A stretch of DNA of 64,000 bases. It comes from Ramlibacter sp. WS9. Lineage in GTDB: Bacteria > Pseudomonadota > Gammaproteobacteria > Burkholderiales > Burkholderiaceae_C. This document shows positions 38,013-45,352 of the stretch, piece by piece. The DNA is taken from assembly GCF_003797765.1 (NCBI RefSeq), contig NZ_RKMB01000024.1, positions 1 to 64,000 of the forward strand, given 5' to 3'. Made by a program: the position numbers and the translations under genes. Positions within the stretch are counted from its first letter, which is position 1, and each line of letters opens with the position of its first letter. A model generated the notes under the pieces. That model was not told the origin of the DNA and searched no databases. It was given only the letters and a program-made list of their open reading frames with translations.

Positions 38013-39350
38013 TTGGAACTCTGGCTCATCATCGCCCTCGCCATCGCCAACCTGGCACTGGTTTTCATGGTTCTCATGCGCAAGCCGCCGGTCAACGAGG
38101 CTGCGCGAGCGGAGCTGTTGGCCGCCAACGAGCGGATGGAGCGCGAGCTGCGGCGCGAGATCAGCGAGTCTTCACGCGGCGCGCGGACCGAGCTGACCCA
38201 CACGCTGGCCACATTCCAGGAGGCGCTGGTCAAACAGGGCGCCGAGGCCACGCGCACGCAAAACACACAGATCGACGCGTTCGCCCAGCAATTGACGCTA
38301 TTGCAAAAGTCTTTGTCCGACACCTTGGTGACGCAGCTCCAGAACGTCAGCGAATCCAACGCGCGCCGCATGGTCGAAGTGCGCGAGACGCTGGAAGCCC
38401 AGTTGTCGCAACTGCAGCAGAGCAACACCGCCAAGCTGGACGAGATGCGCAAGACGGTGGACGAGAAGCTGCAGACCACGCTTGAGACGCGCCTGGGCGA
38501 AAGCTTCAAGCAGGTGGCGGACCGGCTGGAGCAGGTGCACAAGGGCCTGGGTGAAATGCAGACGCTGGCGCAGGGCGTGGGCGACCTGCAGCGCGTGCTG
38601 ACCAACGTCAAGACGCGCGGCATGTTCGGTGAAGTGCAACTCGAAGCCTTGCTGGAACAGGTCCTGACGCCCGAGCAGTACGGCAAGCAGGTGGAGACCA
38701 AGCCGCGCAGCAACCAACGTGTCGACTTCGCGATCCGCTTTCCCGGCCGCAGCGCCGACGGCACGCCGGTGTGGTTGCCGGTCGACGCGAAATTTCCGCG
38801 CGACGACTATGAGCGCCTCCTGGACGCACAGGACCGCGCCGACCCGGCCGCCGCCGACATCGCGGCGCGTGCGCTCGAAGCACGCATCCGCACCGAAGCC
38901 AAGTCGATCGCCGACAGCTACCTGTGCCCGCCGCAGACCACCGACTTCGCGATCCTGTTCCTGCCGATCGAAAGCCTCTACGCCGAAGTGCTGCGCCGAC
39001 CGGGCCTCATGGATGGCCTGCAGCGCGACTACCGCGTGACGCTGGCGGGGCCGACGACGCTGCTCGCGATGCTGAACAGCCTGCACATGGGCTTTCGCAC
39101 ACTGGCGCTCGAACAGCAGGCGTCCGAAGTCTGGAAGGTGTTGGGCGCGGTCAAGACCGAGTTCGAGCGTTACGGCACCTGGGTCGACAAGATTCGCGAA
39201 CAGGTGCGCAAGGCCTCGGATACGCTGGACACCGCTTCGACGCGGACCAACCAGATGCGCCGCGCGCTCAAGGTCGTGGAAGCGTTGCCGGAAGCCCAGG
39301 CACAGGCGTTGCTGCCGCTGACGCAGGAAGGGGACGATCCCGGTCCATGA
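38013..39350 (+). CDS. rmuC: DNA recombination protein RmuC
   Basis: 445-residue RmuC homologue. An N-terminal membrane helix (ELWLIIALAIANLALVFMVLM), a long coiled coil (about 25-185), then the RmuC nuclease-like core: TRGMFGEVQLEALLEQVLTPEQY, LPVDAKFPRDDYERL and LPIESLYAEVLRRPGL. RmuC limits recombination between short repeats. The TTG at 38013 is chosen because it precedes the membrane helix directly and sits 2 bp after the previous stop. Confidence 0.93.
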   Translation: MELWLIIALAIANLALVFMVLMRKPPVNEAARAELLAANERMERELRREISESSRGARTELTHTLATFQEALVKQGAEATRTQNTQIDAFAQQLTLLQKSLSDTLVTQLQNVSESNARRMVEVRETLEAQLSQLQQSNTAKLDEMRKTVDEKLQTTLETRLGESFKQVADRLEQVHKGLGEMQTLAQGVGDLQRVLTNVKTRGMFGEVQLEALLEQVLTPEQYGKQVETKPRSNQRVDFAIRFPGRSADGTPVWLPVDAKFPRDDYERLLDAQDRADPAAADIAARALEARIRTEAKSIADSYLCPPQTTDFAILFLPIESLYAEVLRRPGLMDGLQRDYRVTLAGPTTLLAMLNSLHMGFRTLALEQQASEVWKVLGAVKTEFERYGTWVDKIREQVRKASDTLDTASTRTNQMRRALKVVEALPEAQAQALLPLTQEGDDPGP

Positions 39351-40507
39351 GCGGCGGCCTCAACACGGCACTTGCTCGCCTGATCGCCGGTCAAATTTTT
39401 CTGCACGCCTGCATGGCCGGCATGCGGATGGCGGCGCCGCTGCTGGCACTGCGGCAGGGCCATAGCGAGGCCGCGGTGGGCGTGCTGCTCGCGCTGTTCG
39501 CCCTGACGCAGGTGTTCCTCGCACTCCCCGCCGGCCGGTTCGCGGACCGCTACGGGTTGAAGCGCCCAATGGGCTTTTCCGTCATCGCGGCAGTGGTGGG
39601 CGCGGGCATTGCGGTCGCGTTTCCGGTTTTTCCCGTCCTGTGTGTGGCGGCGCTGCTCACCGGCGGCGCCACCGGCGCGGCTTCCATCGCGCTGCAGCGG
39701 CATGTCGGCCGGGCGGCACAGAACACGACCGAGCTCAAGCAGGTGTTTTCGTGGCTGGCCATCGGCCCGGCCGTCTCCAACTTCGTCGGTCCGTTCGCCG
39801 CCGGCTTGATGATCGACCACGCGGGCTTCCGCGCCGCCTTTCTGCTGCTGGCGTTGTTGCCCCTGGTCGCGTGGCTGTGGGTGCGAAAAACCGTCGAACT
39901 GCCGCCCGTGATCCGGCCGGAAGGCACGTCGCATGGCACCGCCTGGAACCTGCTGCGCGAACCGATGTTCCGCCGGCTGCTGCTGGTGAACTGGCTGCTC
40001 TCGTCGTGCTGGGACGTTCACACGTTCGTCGTGCCGGTGCTGGGTCATGAGCGCGGGCTGTCCGCGTCGGTGATCGGCGCCATCCTGGGCGCATTCGCCG
40101 TGGCGGCGGCGCTGGTACGGCTTGCACTGCCGATGATCGCTGCGCACCTGCGGGAGTGGGCGGTCGTCGCGGGCTCCATGGCGGCAACGGCCGTGCTCTT
40201 CGCCGTCTATCCGTTCCTCCACTCGCCGCTGGCCATGGGCGCATGTTCGGTCCTGCTGGGGATCGCGTTGGGCGTGGTGCAGCCGATGATCATGAGCACG
40301 CTGCACCAGATCACGCCCGAGGCCCGTCACGGCGAAGCCGTGGCGCTGCGGATCATGGCCATCAACGCGGCCAGCGTCGCCATGCCCATGCTCTTCGGCG
40401 TGGCCGGCGCCGTGATCGGCATTTCCGGCGTGTTCTGGGCCGTGGGCCTGCTGGTGGGCGCGGGCACGCGCCTGGCCTACGGCCTCAAAGCCGATAGAAC
40501 CCCTTGA
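39347..40507 (+). CDS. MFS transporter
   Basis: 386-residue major facilitator protein with 12 predicted helices. The loop 2-3 signature is present as GRFADRYGLKRPMG (about 64-77). The start overlaps the rmuC stop (ATGA). The C-terminal 23 bp overlap the end of the opposing LOG gene. Substrate unknown; the overall pattern is drug/metabolite efflux-like. Confidence 0.9.
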   Translation: MSGGLNTALARLIAGQIFLHACMAGMRMAAPLLALRQGHSEAAVGVLLALFALTQVFLALPAGRFADRYGLKRPMGFSVIAAVVGAGIAVAFPVFPVLCVAALLTGGATGAASIALQRHVGRAAQNTTELKQVFSWLAIGPAVSNFVGPFAAGLMIDHAGFRAAFLLLALLPLVAWLWVRKTVELPPVIRPEGTSHGTAWNLLREPMFRRLLLVNWLLSSCWDVHTFVVPVLGHERGLSASVIGAILGAFAVAAALVRLALPMIAAHLREWAVVAGSMAATAVLFAVYPFLHSPLAMGACSVLLGIALGVVQPMIMSTLHQITPEARHGEAVALRIMAINAASVAMPMLFGVAGAVIGISGVFWAVGLLVGAGTRLAYGLKADRTP

Positions 40508-41351
40508 TGATGTCCCAGGCCTTTTCCGGGTCGTCGGCGTACTGGAACAGGTCCAGGTCGGCGGCGGAGATGACGCCTTCCTCGATCAGCACGTCGAAAT
40601 TGATCAGGCGCTTCCAGTAGTCGGTGCCGAACAGCACGATGGGCACCTGCTTGGACTTGCGGGTCTGCACCAGTGTGATCACTTCGAACAACTCGTCCAG
40701 CGTGCCGAAGCCGCCGGGGAAGGCCACCAGGGCCTTGGCGCGCATCATGAAATGCATCTTGCGCAGCGCGAAATAGTGGAACTTGAAGGACAGCGCCGGC
40801 GTGACGTACGGGTTCGCGGCCTCTTCCATGGGCAGCGCGATCGACAGTCCCACGCTGATGCCGTCGCCCTCGTGCGCGCCGCGGTTGGCGGCTTGCATGA
40901 TGCCCGGCCCGCCGCCGGTGCAGATGAAGAGCATGTCGGCGGGCTCCTTGCCCGCGCTGTAGTGCGCCACCAGTTTGCCGAAGGCCCGCGCTTTCTCGTA
41001 GTAGTGGGCATTGCGGGCCAGCGCGTGGGCGCGGCGGATCTGCACTTCGTCTTTCGTCGCCTCGGCGGCGGCGACCATGGCGGCGGAGTCCTCTTCGCTG
41101 CGAAAGCGTGCGCTACCGAAGACGACGATGGTGTTCTCGATGCCCATGGCCTGCTGTTCGAGGTCGGGCTTGAGGAGTTCGAGCTGGAAGCGGATGCCGC
41201 GCGTTTCGCGGCGCAGCAGGAATTCCGGATCGGCGAAAGCGAGGCGCCCCGCGTCCGGATCGAGGGGAAGCCCTTCGCTGGCGTGAGCCTGAAGCGTGGC
41301 CCAGGCGTCGGCCAGGCGGGGGTTGTGGATGTTGCGGGTGGATGAAGCCAT
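40485..41351 (-). CDS. LOG family protein (TIGR00730-like nucleotide hydrolase)
   Basis: 288-residue member of the LONELY GUY/lysine decarboxylase-like family. The hallmark PGGFGTLDE is at about residues 215-223, preceded by the conserved Arg in MMRAKALVAF, with the nucleotide-binding segment FICTGGGPGIMQAANRGA (about 142-159). Known members hydrolyse cytokinin or other nucleoside 5'-monophosphates to base and ribose phosphate. The enlarged N-terminus (about 70 residues) marks the long bacterial subgroup. Overlaps the MFS gene tail to tail. Confidence 0.9.
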   Translation of the reverse strand: MASSTRNIHNPRLADAWATLQAHASEGLPLDPDAGRLAFADPEFLLRRETRGIRFQLELLKPDLEQQAMGIENTIVVFGSARFRSEEDSAAMVAAAEATKDEVQIRRAHALARNAHYYEKARAFGKLVAHYSAGKEPADMLFICTGGGPGIMQAANRGAHEGDGISVGLSIALPMEEAANPYVTPALSFKFHYFALRKMHFMMRAKALVAFPGGFGTLDELFEVITLVQTRKSKQVPIVLFGTDYWKRLINFDVLIEEGVISAADLDLFQYADDPEKAWDIIKGFYRL

Positions 41352-41426
41352 GGCTACATTCTGCGGCTATTCGGGATGGTTCTCCGCTATCCTTGCCATC
41401 CAAAGAAAGTAACGTGGGGACTGCAG

Positions 41427-42092
41427 TTGCACCAGAGATATTACGTCCTGCTGGAGGGCCGTAAAGTCGGGCCGTACGACCGGCGGACGGTCGTCGGAAT
41501 GCGGATCAAGGAGACATTGACGAGCGAGCACGTGCTGATCGGCACGGACGGCTCCCAGTTGACCGTGGCCGACCTGATCGGCCAGCAGGGGCCTGCATCC
41601 ACCTTCAACCCCGACCGCAGCAGCAGCTTTTCGGTGGTGCGCGCGAGGTTCACGGCCGCGTTGCTCGAGGTGCAGGGACCGGGCGCCCGCATTCCCCGGT
41701 TCAAGGACGAAGTCGAAGTCCGTGTGCAGGGCGATGTCCTGCGGATTGCGGGCCGGTTCCGTCGCGGTCTGGGCTGGAAGGACGGGCGGGTCAAGCTGGC
41801 GCTGAACGACGTGGTTCATGCCCGGATCAGGGGCTCGCAAGTCGATCTGTGGATGCGGCCCGCAAAGGCCGGCGGGCCGATGCAACGCGTCTGCATGCAA
41901 CTCTTCACGCCGGAAGCGGCGGGGGAACTGGTCGAGTGGCTGCCGGCAGCGACGCCCTGGCCTGAAGCCGCTCCAGCGGCAATCGGTGCCGACCACAGGA
42001 TGCTCTGGCTGTCGGGGTTGGGACTGGCCGTCTTCGTGGTGGTGCTGGTGGTTCTGATCCTGGTCGTGCTGCTGCAGCGGCGCGTTTATTAG
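41427..42092 (+). CDS. GYF-like domain protein with C-terminal membrane anchor
   Basis: 221-residue protein. The N-terminus (RYYVLLEGRKVGPYDRRTVVGMRI) resembles the GYF_2 fold, in which a short domain reads proline-rich partners. A middle region (about 60-180) is beta-rich without a known family. The C-terminus is a single hydrophobic helix (LGLAVFVVVLVVLILVVLL) and a basic tip. The TTG at 41427 with GGGGA upstream is chosen; an ATG at 41376 in the same frame is the alternative. Function unknown. Confidence 0.65.
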   Translation: MHQRYYVLLEGRKVGPYDRRTVVGMRIKETLTSEHVLIGTDGSQLTVADLIGQQGPASTFNPDRSSSFSVVRARFTAALLEVQGPGARIPRFKDEVEVRVQGDVLRIAGRFRRGLGWKDGRVKLALNDVVHARIRGSQVDLWMRPAKAGGPMQRVCMQLFTPEAAGELVEWLPAATPWPEAAPAAIGADHRMLWLSGLGLAVFVVVLVVLILVVLLQRRVY

Positions 42093-42167
42093 GAGCCCCC
42101 ACGGGCTACGCCCTGCCCCCTCAGGGGGCGCAGCCGTCTAGGGGCGGCCCGTCGACGGCTGGAGCCG
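42093..42167 (+). repeat. GC-rich REP-like intergenic element, copy 2
   Basis: AGCCCCCACGGGCTACGCC is followed by hairpin TGCCCCCT-CA-GGGGGCG and CAGCCGTCTAGGGGCGG, the same block order as at 4687-4770 but shorter and diverged. It fills the gap between the GYF-like gene and the AEC gene, convergent genes, and may help end transcription. Confidence 0.5.
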
Positions 42168-43046
42168 CTACAGCGCAAGGGCGAGTGCAAGCGGCACGAA
42201 CAGCACCGCGAGCGCGTTGCCCAGCAAGATCATCGCCGCGACTTTTTCCGGCTCCTGGCGATAGCGTTCCGCCAGCAGGAACTGCATCACCGCCGGTGGG
42301 AGCGAGCCGAACAGGATCAATTGCCCCTTCGAGGCGCCGGTGAGGCCCAGCGCCCAGACCAGCGGCAACGCCAGGGCCAGGCCGATGATCGGCCGGGCGA
42401 AGGCGCCCAGCAGTCCGCGCGGCACGTCCTGCCGGCGCAGTGCGGTGAGCCGCACGCCCAGCGCGAACAGCATCAGCGGCAGCATCGCCTCACCCATGAT
42501 CTTGAGGCCGGTGAACAACATGTCGGGCGGGCGCACGCCGCTGGCGGCGCTGGCGAATCCCAGGGCCGTGGCGATCATCAACGGGCTCAGCAGCAAATCG
42601 CGCGTGCGGGCGTGAGCGCTCGTGATCCGTGCGCCCAGCGAGAAATGGATCAGGTTGCTGATGGAAAACAACGCCACTGCCGCGCCAAAGCTTTCCGCGC
42701 CGAAGGCCAGCAGCGCCAGGGGCAGGCCCATGTTGCCGCAATTGTTGAACATCACCACCGGTACGAGCGTGCGCGGCTGCGTGTGTGTGGCACGCGAGAG
42801 CAGCCAACCCACAGCGCCGCTGCCCAGGATCAAGATCGCACCGCCGGCAAGCAGCACGGCATGGTCGCCAAGACGGAAATCCTTGGCCGCGAGCGCCGTG
42901 TAGACCAGCGCTGGGGCCAGCACGTCGAGCACGATCCGGTTGAACGAGCTGAGATCGGGCCGCGTGCGCCGGCCGTAGAAAAACCCGATGGCGACGATCA
43001 GAAAGACCGGCACGATGACCTGGGCGATGCGGGCAGCCAGTTCCAT
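42168..43046 (-). CDS. AEC family transporter (auxin efflux carrier-like)
   Basis: 292-residue permease with about 10 membrane helices, typical of the AEC/malonate exporter group. The central NNCGNMGLPLALLAFG (about 101-116) is the conserved N-x-x-N-x-G-x-P substrate-site motif. It overlaps the stop of the upstream DUF3445 gene as ATGA and is therefore coupled to it. It probably exports or imports a carboxylate. Confidence 0.9.
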   Translation of the reverse strand: MELAARIAQVIVPVFLIVAIGFFYGRRTRPDLSSFNRIVLDVLAPALVYTALAAKDFRLGDHAVLLAGGAILILGSGAVGWLLSRATHTQPRTLVPVVMFNNCGNMGLPLALLAFGAESFGAAVALFSISNLIHFSLGARITSAHARTRDLLLSPLMIATALGFASAASGVRPPDMLFTGLKIMGEAMLPLMLFALGVRLTALRRQDVPRGLLGAFARPIIGLALALPLVWALGLTGASKGQLILFGSLPPAVMQFLLAERYRQEPEKVAAMILLGNALAVLFVPLALALAL

Positions 43047-43828
43047 CAGCCGCGCGCCTTCAGCCAGCGAAGCAGGGGCTCGCGCGCGGGCGCCAAGCCC
43101 TTGTATTCGAGCACCGCAGGCGACATGGAGGCGAGCCAGTCGTGCAGGCGGCCTGCGGCGCCGGGCGCCGCGACAGCTTCACCCAGAGGTTTGAGCATGA
43201 CGTGGATCGTGAAGACGGCCTGGCGCGTTCCGCGCAGCACGGGAAAGAAGGTTTGGCGTTCCGCACGCAGCCAGCAGCTCTCCGCGAAAGCTTGATCATC
43301 GGCCGACGCGGGCCATGGCTTGCGCGCGTGCCGGCGCGGGTGTTGGTCGTAGCGAGGCGATGTGCTCACCGTCATCACATACCGCTCCCAGCATTCGCCC
43401 GAAGTCGCCAGCTTGACCAACTGCGCCGACGCCTTGACGAGCAACTCGTTGTCGGCGACCGGCGCGTGCAGGGCCGCGAAGCCCAGCCCCAGTTTTTCTT
43501 CGGGCGCCCAATGGGAAGGCACGCAGACGCAAAGCCAGGGCAGGGTGCCGGTCTCGCCGTCGAGGATCGCGAGATCCTGCCGGTAAGCGAGTTCCGGGAT
43601 GCGGTCACTGGGCAGGTGTTCCGCGATGGCGGCCAGCGCGGGGCCGGCGTCGAAGCCCGGAACGATCTGGCGGGACTGGCCGGCTTCGACGACCGCGCGC
43701 TTTTCTTCGAAGAGTTGCGACGCAGGGTCGAGCGCGATCAGTTGCCGCTCGGATGGATCGAGGCGCGCGAGCCCCGGCTGCATCCGGAAAGGCACGACGA
43801 GGCGGTCGAAATCGAACTCGAAGTCCAC
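43046..43828 (-). CDS. DUF3445 haem-dependent oxidative N-demethylase-like protein
   Basis: About 260 residues, resembling the DUF3445 family that includes a haem-dependent oxidative N-demethylase. Start-proximal DFEFDFDRLVVPFRMQPGLARLDP and the C-terminal FTIHVMLKPLGEA stretch fit the family. Known systems have ferredoxin and reductase partners next door; none are here. The start is uncertain: GTG 43828 gives the family N-terminus, while TTG at 43840 or 43846 lies better behind the AAGGAG within the efp terminator stem. It is coupled to the AEC gene. Confidence 0.75.
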   Translation of the reverse strand: MDFEFDFDRLVVPFRMQPGLARLDPSERQLIALDPASQLFEEKRAVVEAGQSRQIVPGFDAGPALAAIAEHLPSDRIPELAYRQDLAILDGETGTLPWLCVCVPSHWAPEEKLGLGFAALHAPVADNELLVKASAQLVKLATSGECWERYVMTVSTSPRYDQHPRRHARKPWPASADDQAFAESCWLRAERQTFFPVLRGTRQAVFTIHVMLKPLGEAVAAPGAAGRLHDWLASMSPAVLEYKGLAPAREPLLRWLKARG

Positions 43829-43835
43829 AGGTGGC

Positions 43836-43864
43836 CCCAAAAACAAAAGGCTCCTTCCGGAGCC
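43836..43864 (-). terminator. efp terminator
   Basis: On the minus strand, stem GGCTCC-GGAA-GGAGCC followed by TTTTGTTTTT, 21 bp after the efp stop. The 3' arm also contains AAGGAG, which could act as the ribosome binding site of the next gene, so read-through and translation may compete here. Confidence 0.8.
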
Positions 43865-43884
43865 TTCTCGAAAATTCCCTTGCG

Positions 43885-44439
43885 TCAGACGCGCCTTCTG
43901 TACTCGCCCGTGCGCGTGTCGACTTCCACCTTGTCGCCCTGGGCCACGAAGATCGGCACGCCGATTTCGAAACCGGTGGACAGCTTGGCGGGCTTGAGCA
44001 CCTTGCCCGAAGTGTCACCCTTGACGGCCGGCTCGGTCCAGGTGATCTCGCGCTCGACGCTGGTGGGCAATTCGACCGAGATGGCCTTGCCGTCATAGAA
44101 CACCACTTCGGCGGGCATGCCCTCTTCGAGGTAGTTCAGGGCGTCGCCCATGTTTTCCTTCTCGACTTCGTACTGGTTGTACTCGGCGTCCATCCAGACG
44201 TACATCGGGTCGGCGAAGTAGGAGTAGGTGCAGTCCTTCTTGTCCAGGATGATCTGGTCCATCTTGTCGTCGGCCTTGAAGACCACTTCGGTGTTGAAGT
44301 TGGCGATCAGGCTCTTGAGCTTCATGCGCACGGTGGCGGAATTGCGGCCGCCGCGCGAGTATTCGGTCTTCAGCACGACCATCGGGTCCTTGCCGTTCAT
44401 GATGACGTTGCCGGCGCGGATGTCTTGAGCGATTTTCAT
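43885..44439 (-). CDS. efp: Translation elongation factor P
   Basis: 184-residue EF-P that relieves ribosome stalling at polyproline stretches. The tip loop reads [10 protein letters not shown] with Arg32 at the position modified by rhamnose in EarP-type bacteria, not the Lys34 of E. coli. All three beta-barrel domains are present, with the C-terminal [15 protein letters not shown]. Its modifying enzyme EarP is encoded 4.5 kb away at 48964-50046, separated by a lipid A modification cassette. Confidence 0.98.
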   Translation of the reverse strand: MKIAQDIRAGNVIMNGKDPMVVLKTEYSRGGRNSATVRMKLKSLIANFNTEVVFKADDKMDQIILDKKDCTYSYFADPMYVWMDAEYNQYEVEKENMGDALNYLEEGMPAEVVFYDGKAISVELPTSVEREITWTEPAVKGDTSGKVLKPAKLSTGFEIGVPIFVAQGDKVEVDTRTGEYRRRV

Positions 44440-44583
44440 AACGATTTAGATAGGTTGGCCGCGCTGCGCTTCAAGGGGGATGCGTTAATCCGCGGCGGGG
44501 GATGCGCATAAGGGCGCCATAGCCCCAGAAATTGCGCAAAGCCCTGAATTTTAGCGCGTTTTGCTTCCGCCGCACCGCCTCGG

Positions 44584-44600
44584 CTTCAGGCTGCCTTAAG
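44584..44600 (+). promoter_or_regulatory. Candidate PmrA/QseB-type box (CTTCAG-N5-CTTAAG)
   Basis: Direct half-sites CTTCAG (44584-44589) and CTTAAG (44595-44600), spaced 5 bp, match the two-half-site arrangement bound by PmrA-class OmpR regulators ahead of eptA genes. It lies 24 bp before the PAP2 start and the nearby response regulator gene is of this class. Short distance to the start codon is a caution. Confidence 0.4.
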
Positions 44601-44624
44601 TGTCGGGCTCGCAGACTCGGCCGT

Positions 44625-45335
44625 ATGGAATTTTTCGCAGTAAAGAAGGGGAGCGAGCCCGCTGGGCGCTCGCTCTGGAATTGGACGTTGGGCGCACTGG
44701 TTCTGCTCTTGGCATGGGAAGCCAGCGGCCTGGACGTGCCCCTGGCGCGGCTGGCGGCCGGCGGCGGCCACGGCTTCACCGGGCGTGACAGCTGGTTCGC
44801 GGGTGTCCTGCTGCACGACGGCATGCGGCACTTGGCCTTCGCCGCGGGCGCCTGGCTGTTCGCGGGCGTGTGGTGGCCGGTCGGCGTGCTTCGGCGGCTT
44901 TCGCGGCCGGCCCGCATCCAATGGCTGGCCAGCCTGCTGCTGGGGGTGGCGCTGGTCAACCTGCTCAAGTACGCGAGCAGGACGAGTTGCCCCTGGGACC
45001 TGGCGGAATTCGGCGGCGCCGTCGCCTACGTGAACCATTGGGCCTGGGGACAGGCCGACGGCGGTCCCGGCCACTGCTTCCCGGCTGGCCACGCCTCGGC
45101 GGCCTTTGCGTTCATCGGCGGGTTCTTCGTCCTGAGGCCCGTCTCCCCATCGCTGGCGGTCCGCTGCCTGGCCGTCGTGCTGGCGGCGGGTTTGGCCTTG
45201 GGCCTGGCGCAGCAGTTCCGCGGCGCGCACTTCATGAGCCACACGCTCTGGACCGGGTGGCTTTGTTGGGCTGCTGCCTGGGGCCTGGACGGGGCGGTTC
45301 GGATGGCGGAAAAGCAACGCACATGCCTGTCCTGA
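44625..45335 (+). CDS. PAP2 family phosphatase (lipid phosphatase, LpxE/LpxT-like)
   Basis: 236-residue membrane phosphatase with about five helices. The three PAP2 motifs are present in variant form: KYASRTSCPWDL, PAGHASAAF, and FRGAHFMSHTLWTGW with the catalytic His. In other genomes such a gene beside eptA/mcr removes or transfers lipid A or undecaprenyl phosphate. The ATG at 44625 is chosen; an upstream in-frame ATG would extend it into the efp promoter region. eptA follows with 17 bp or a small overlap depending on its start. Confidence 0.9.
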   Translation: MEFFAVKKGSEPAGRSLWNWTLGALVLLLAWEASGLDVPLARLAAGGGHGFTGRDSWFAGVLLHDGMRHLAFAAGAWLFAGVWWPVGVLRRLSRPARIQWLASLLLGVALVNLLKYASRTSCPWDLAEFGGAVAYVNHWAWGQADGGPGHCFPAGHASAAFAFIGGFFVLRPVSPSLAVRCLAVVLAAGLALGLAQQFRGAHFMSHTLWTGWLCWAAAWGLDGAVRMAEKQRTCLS

Positions 45336-45352
45336 GCCCGATGGGGGTGCGC

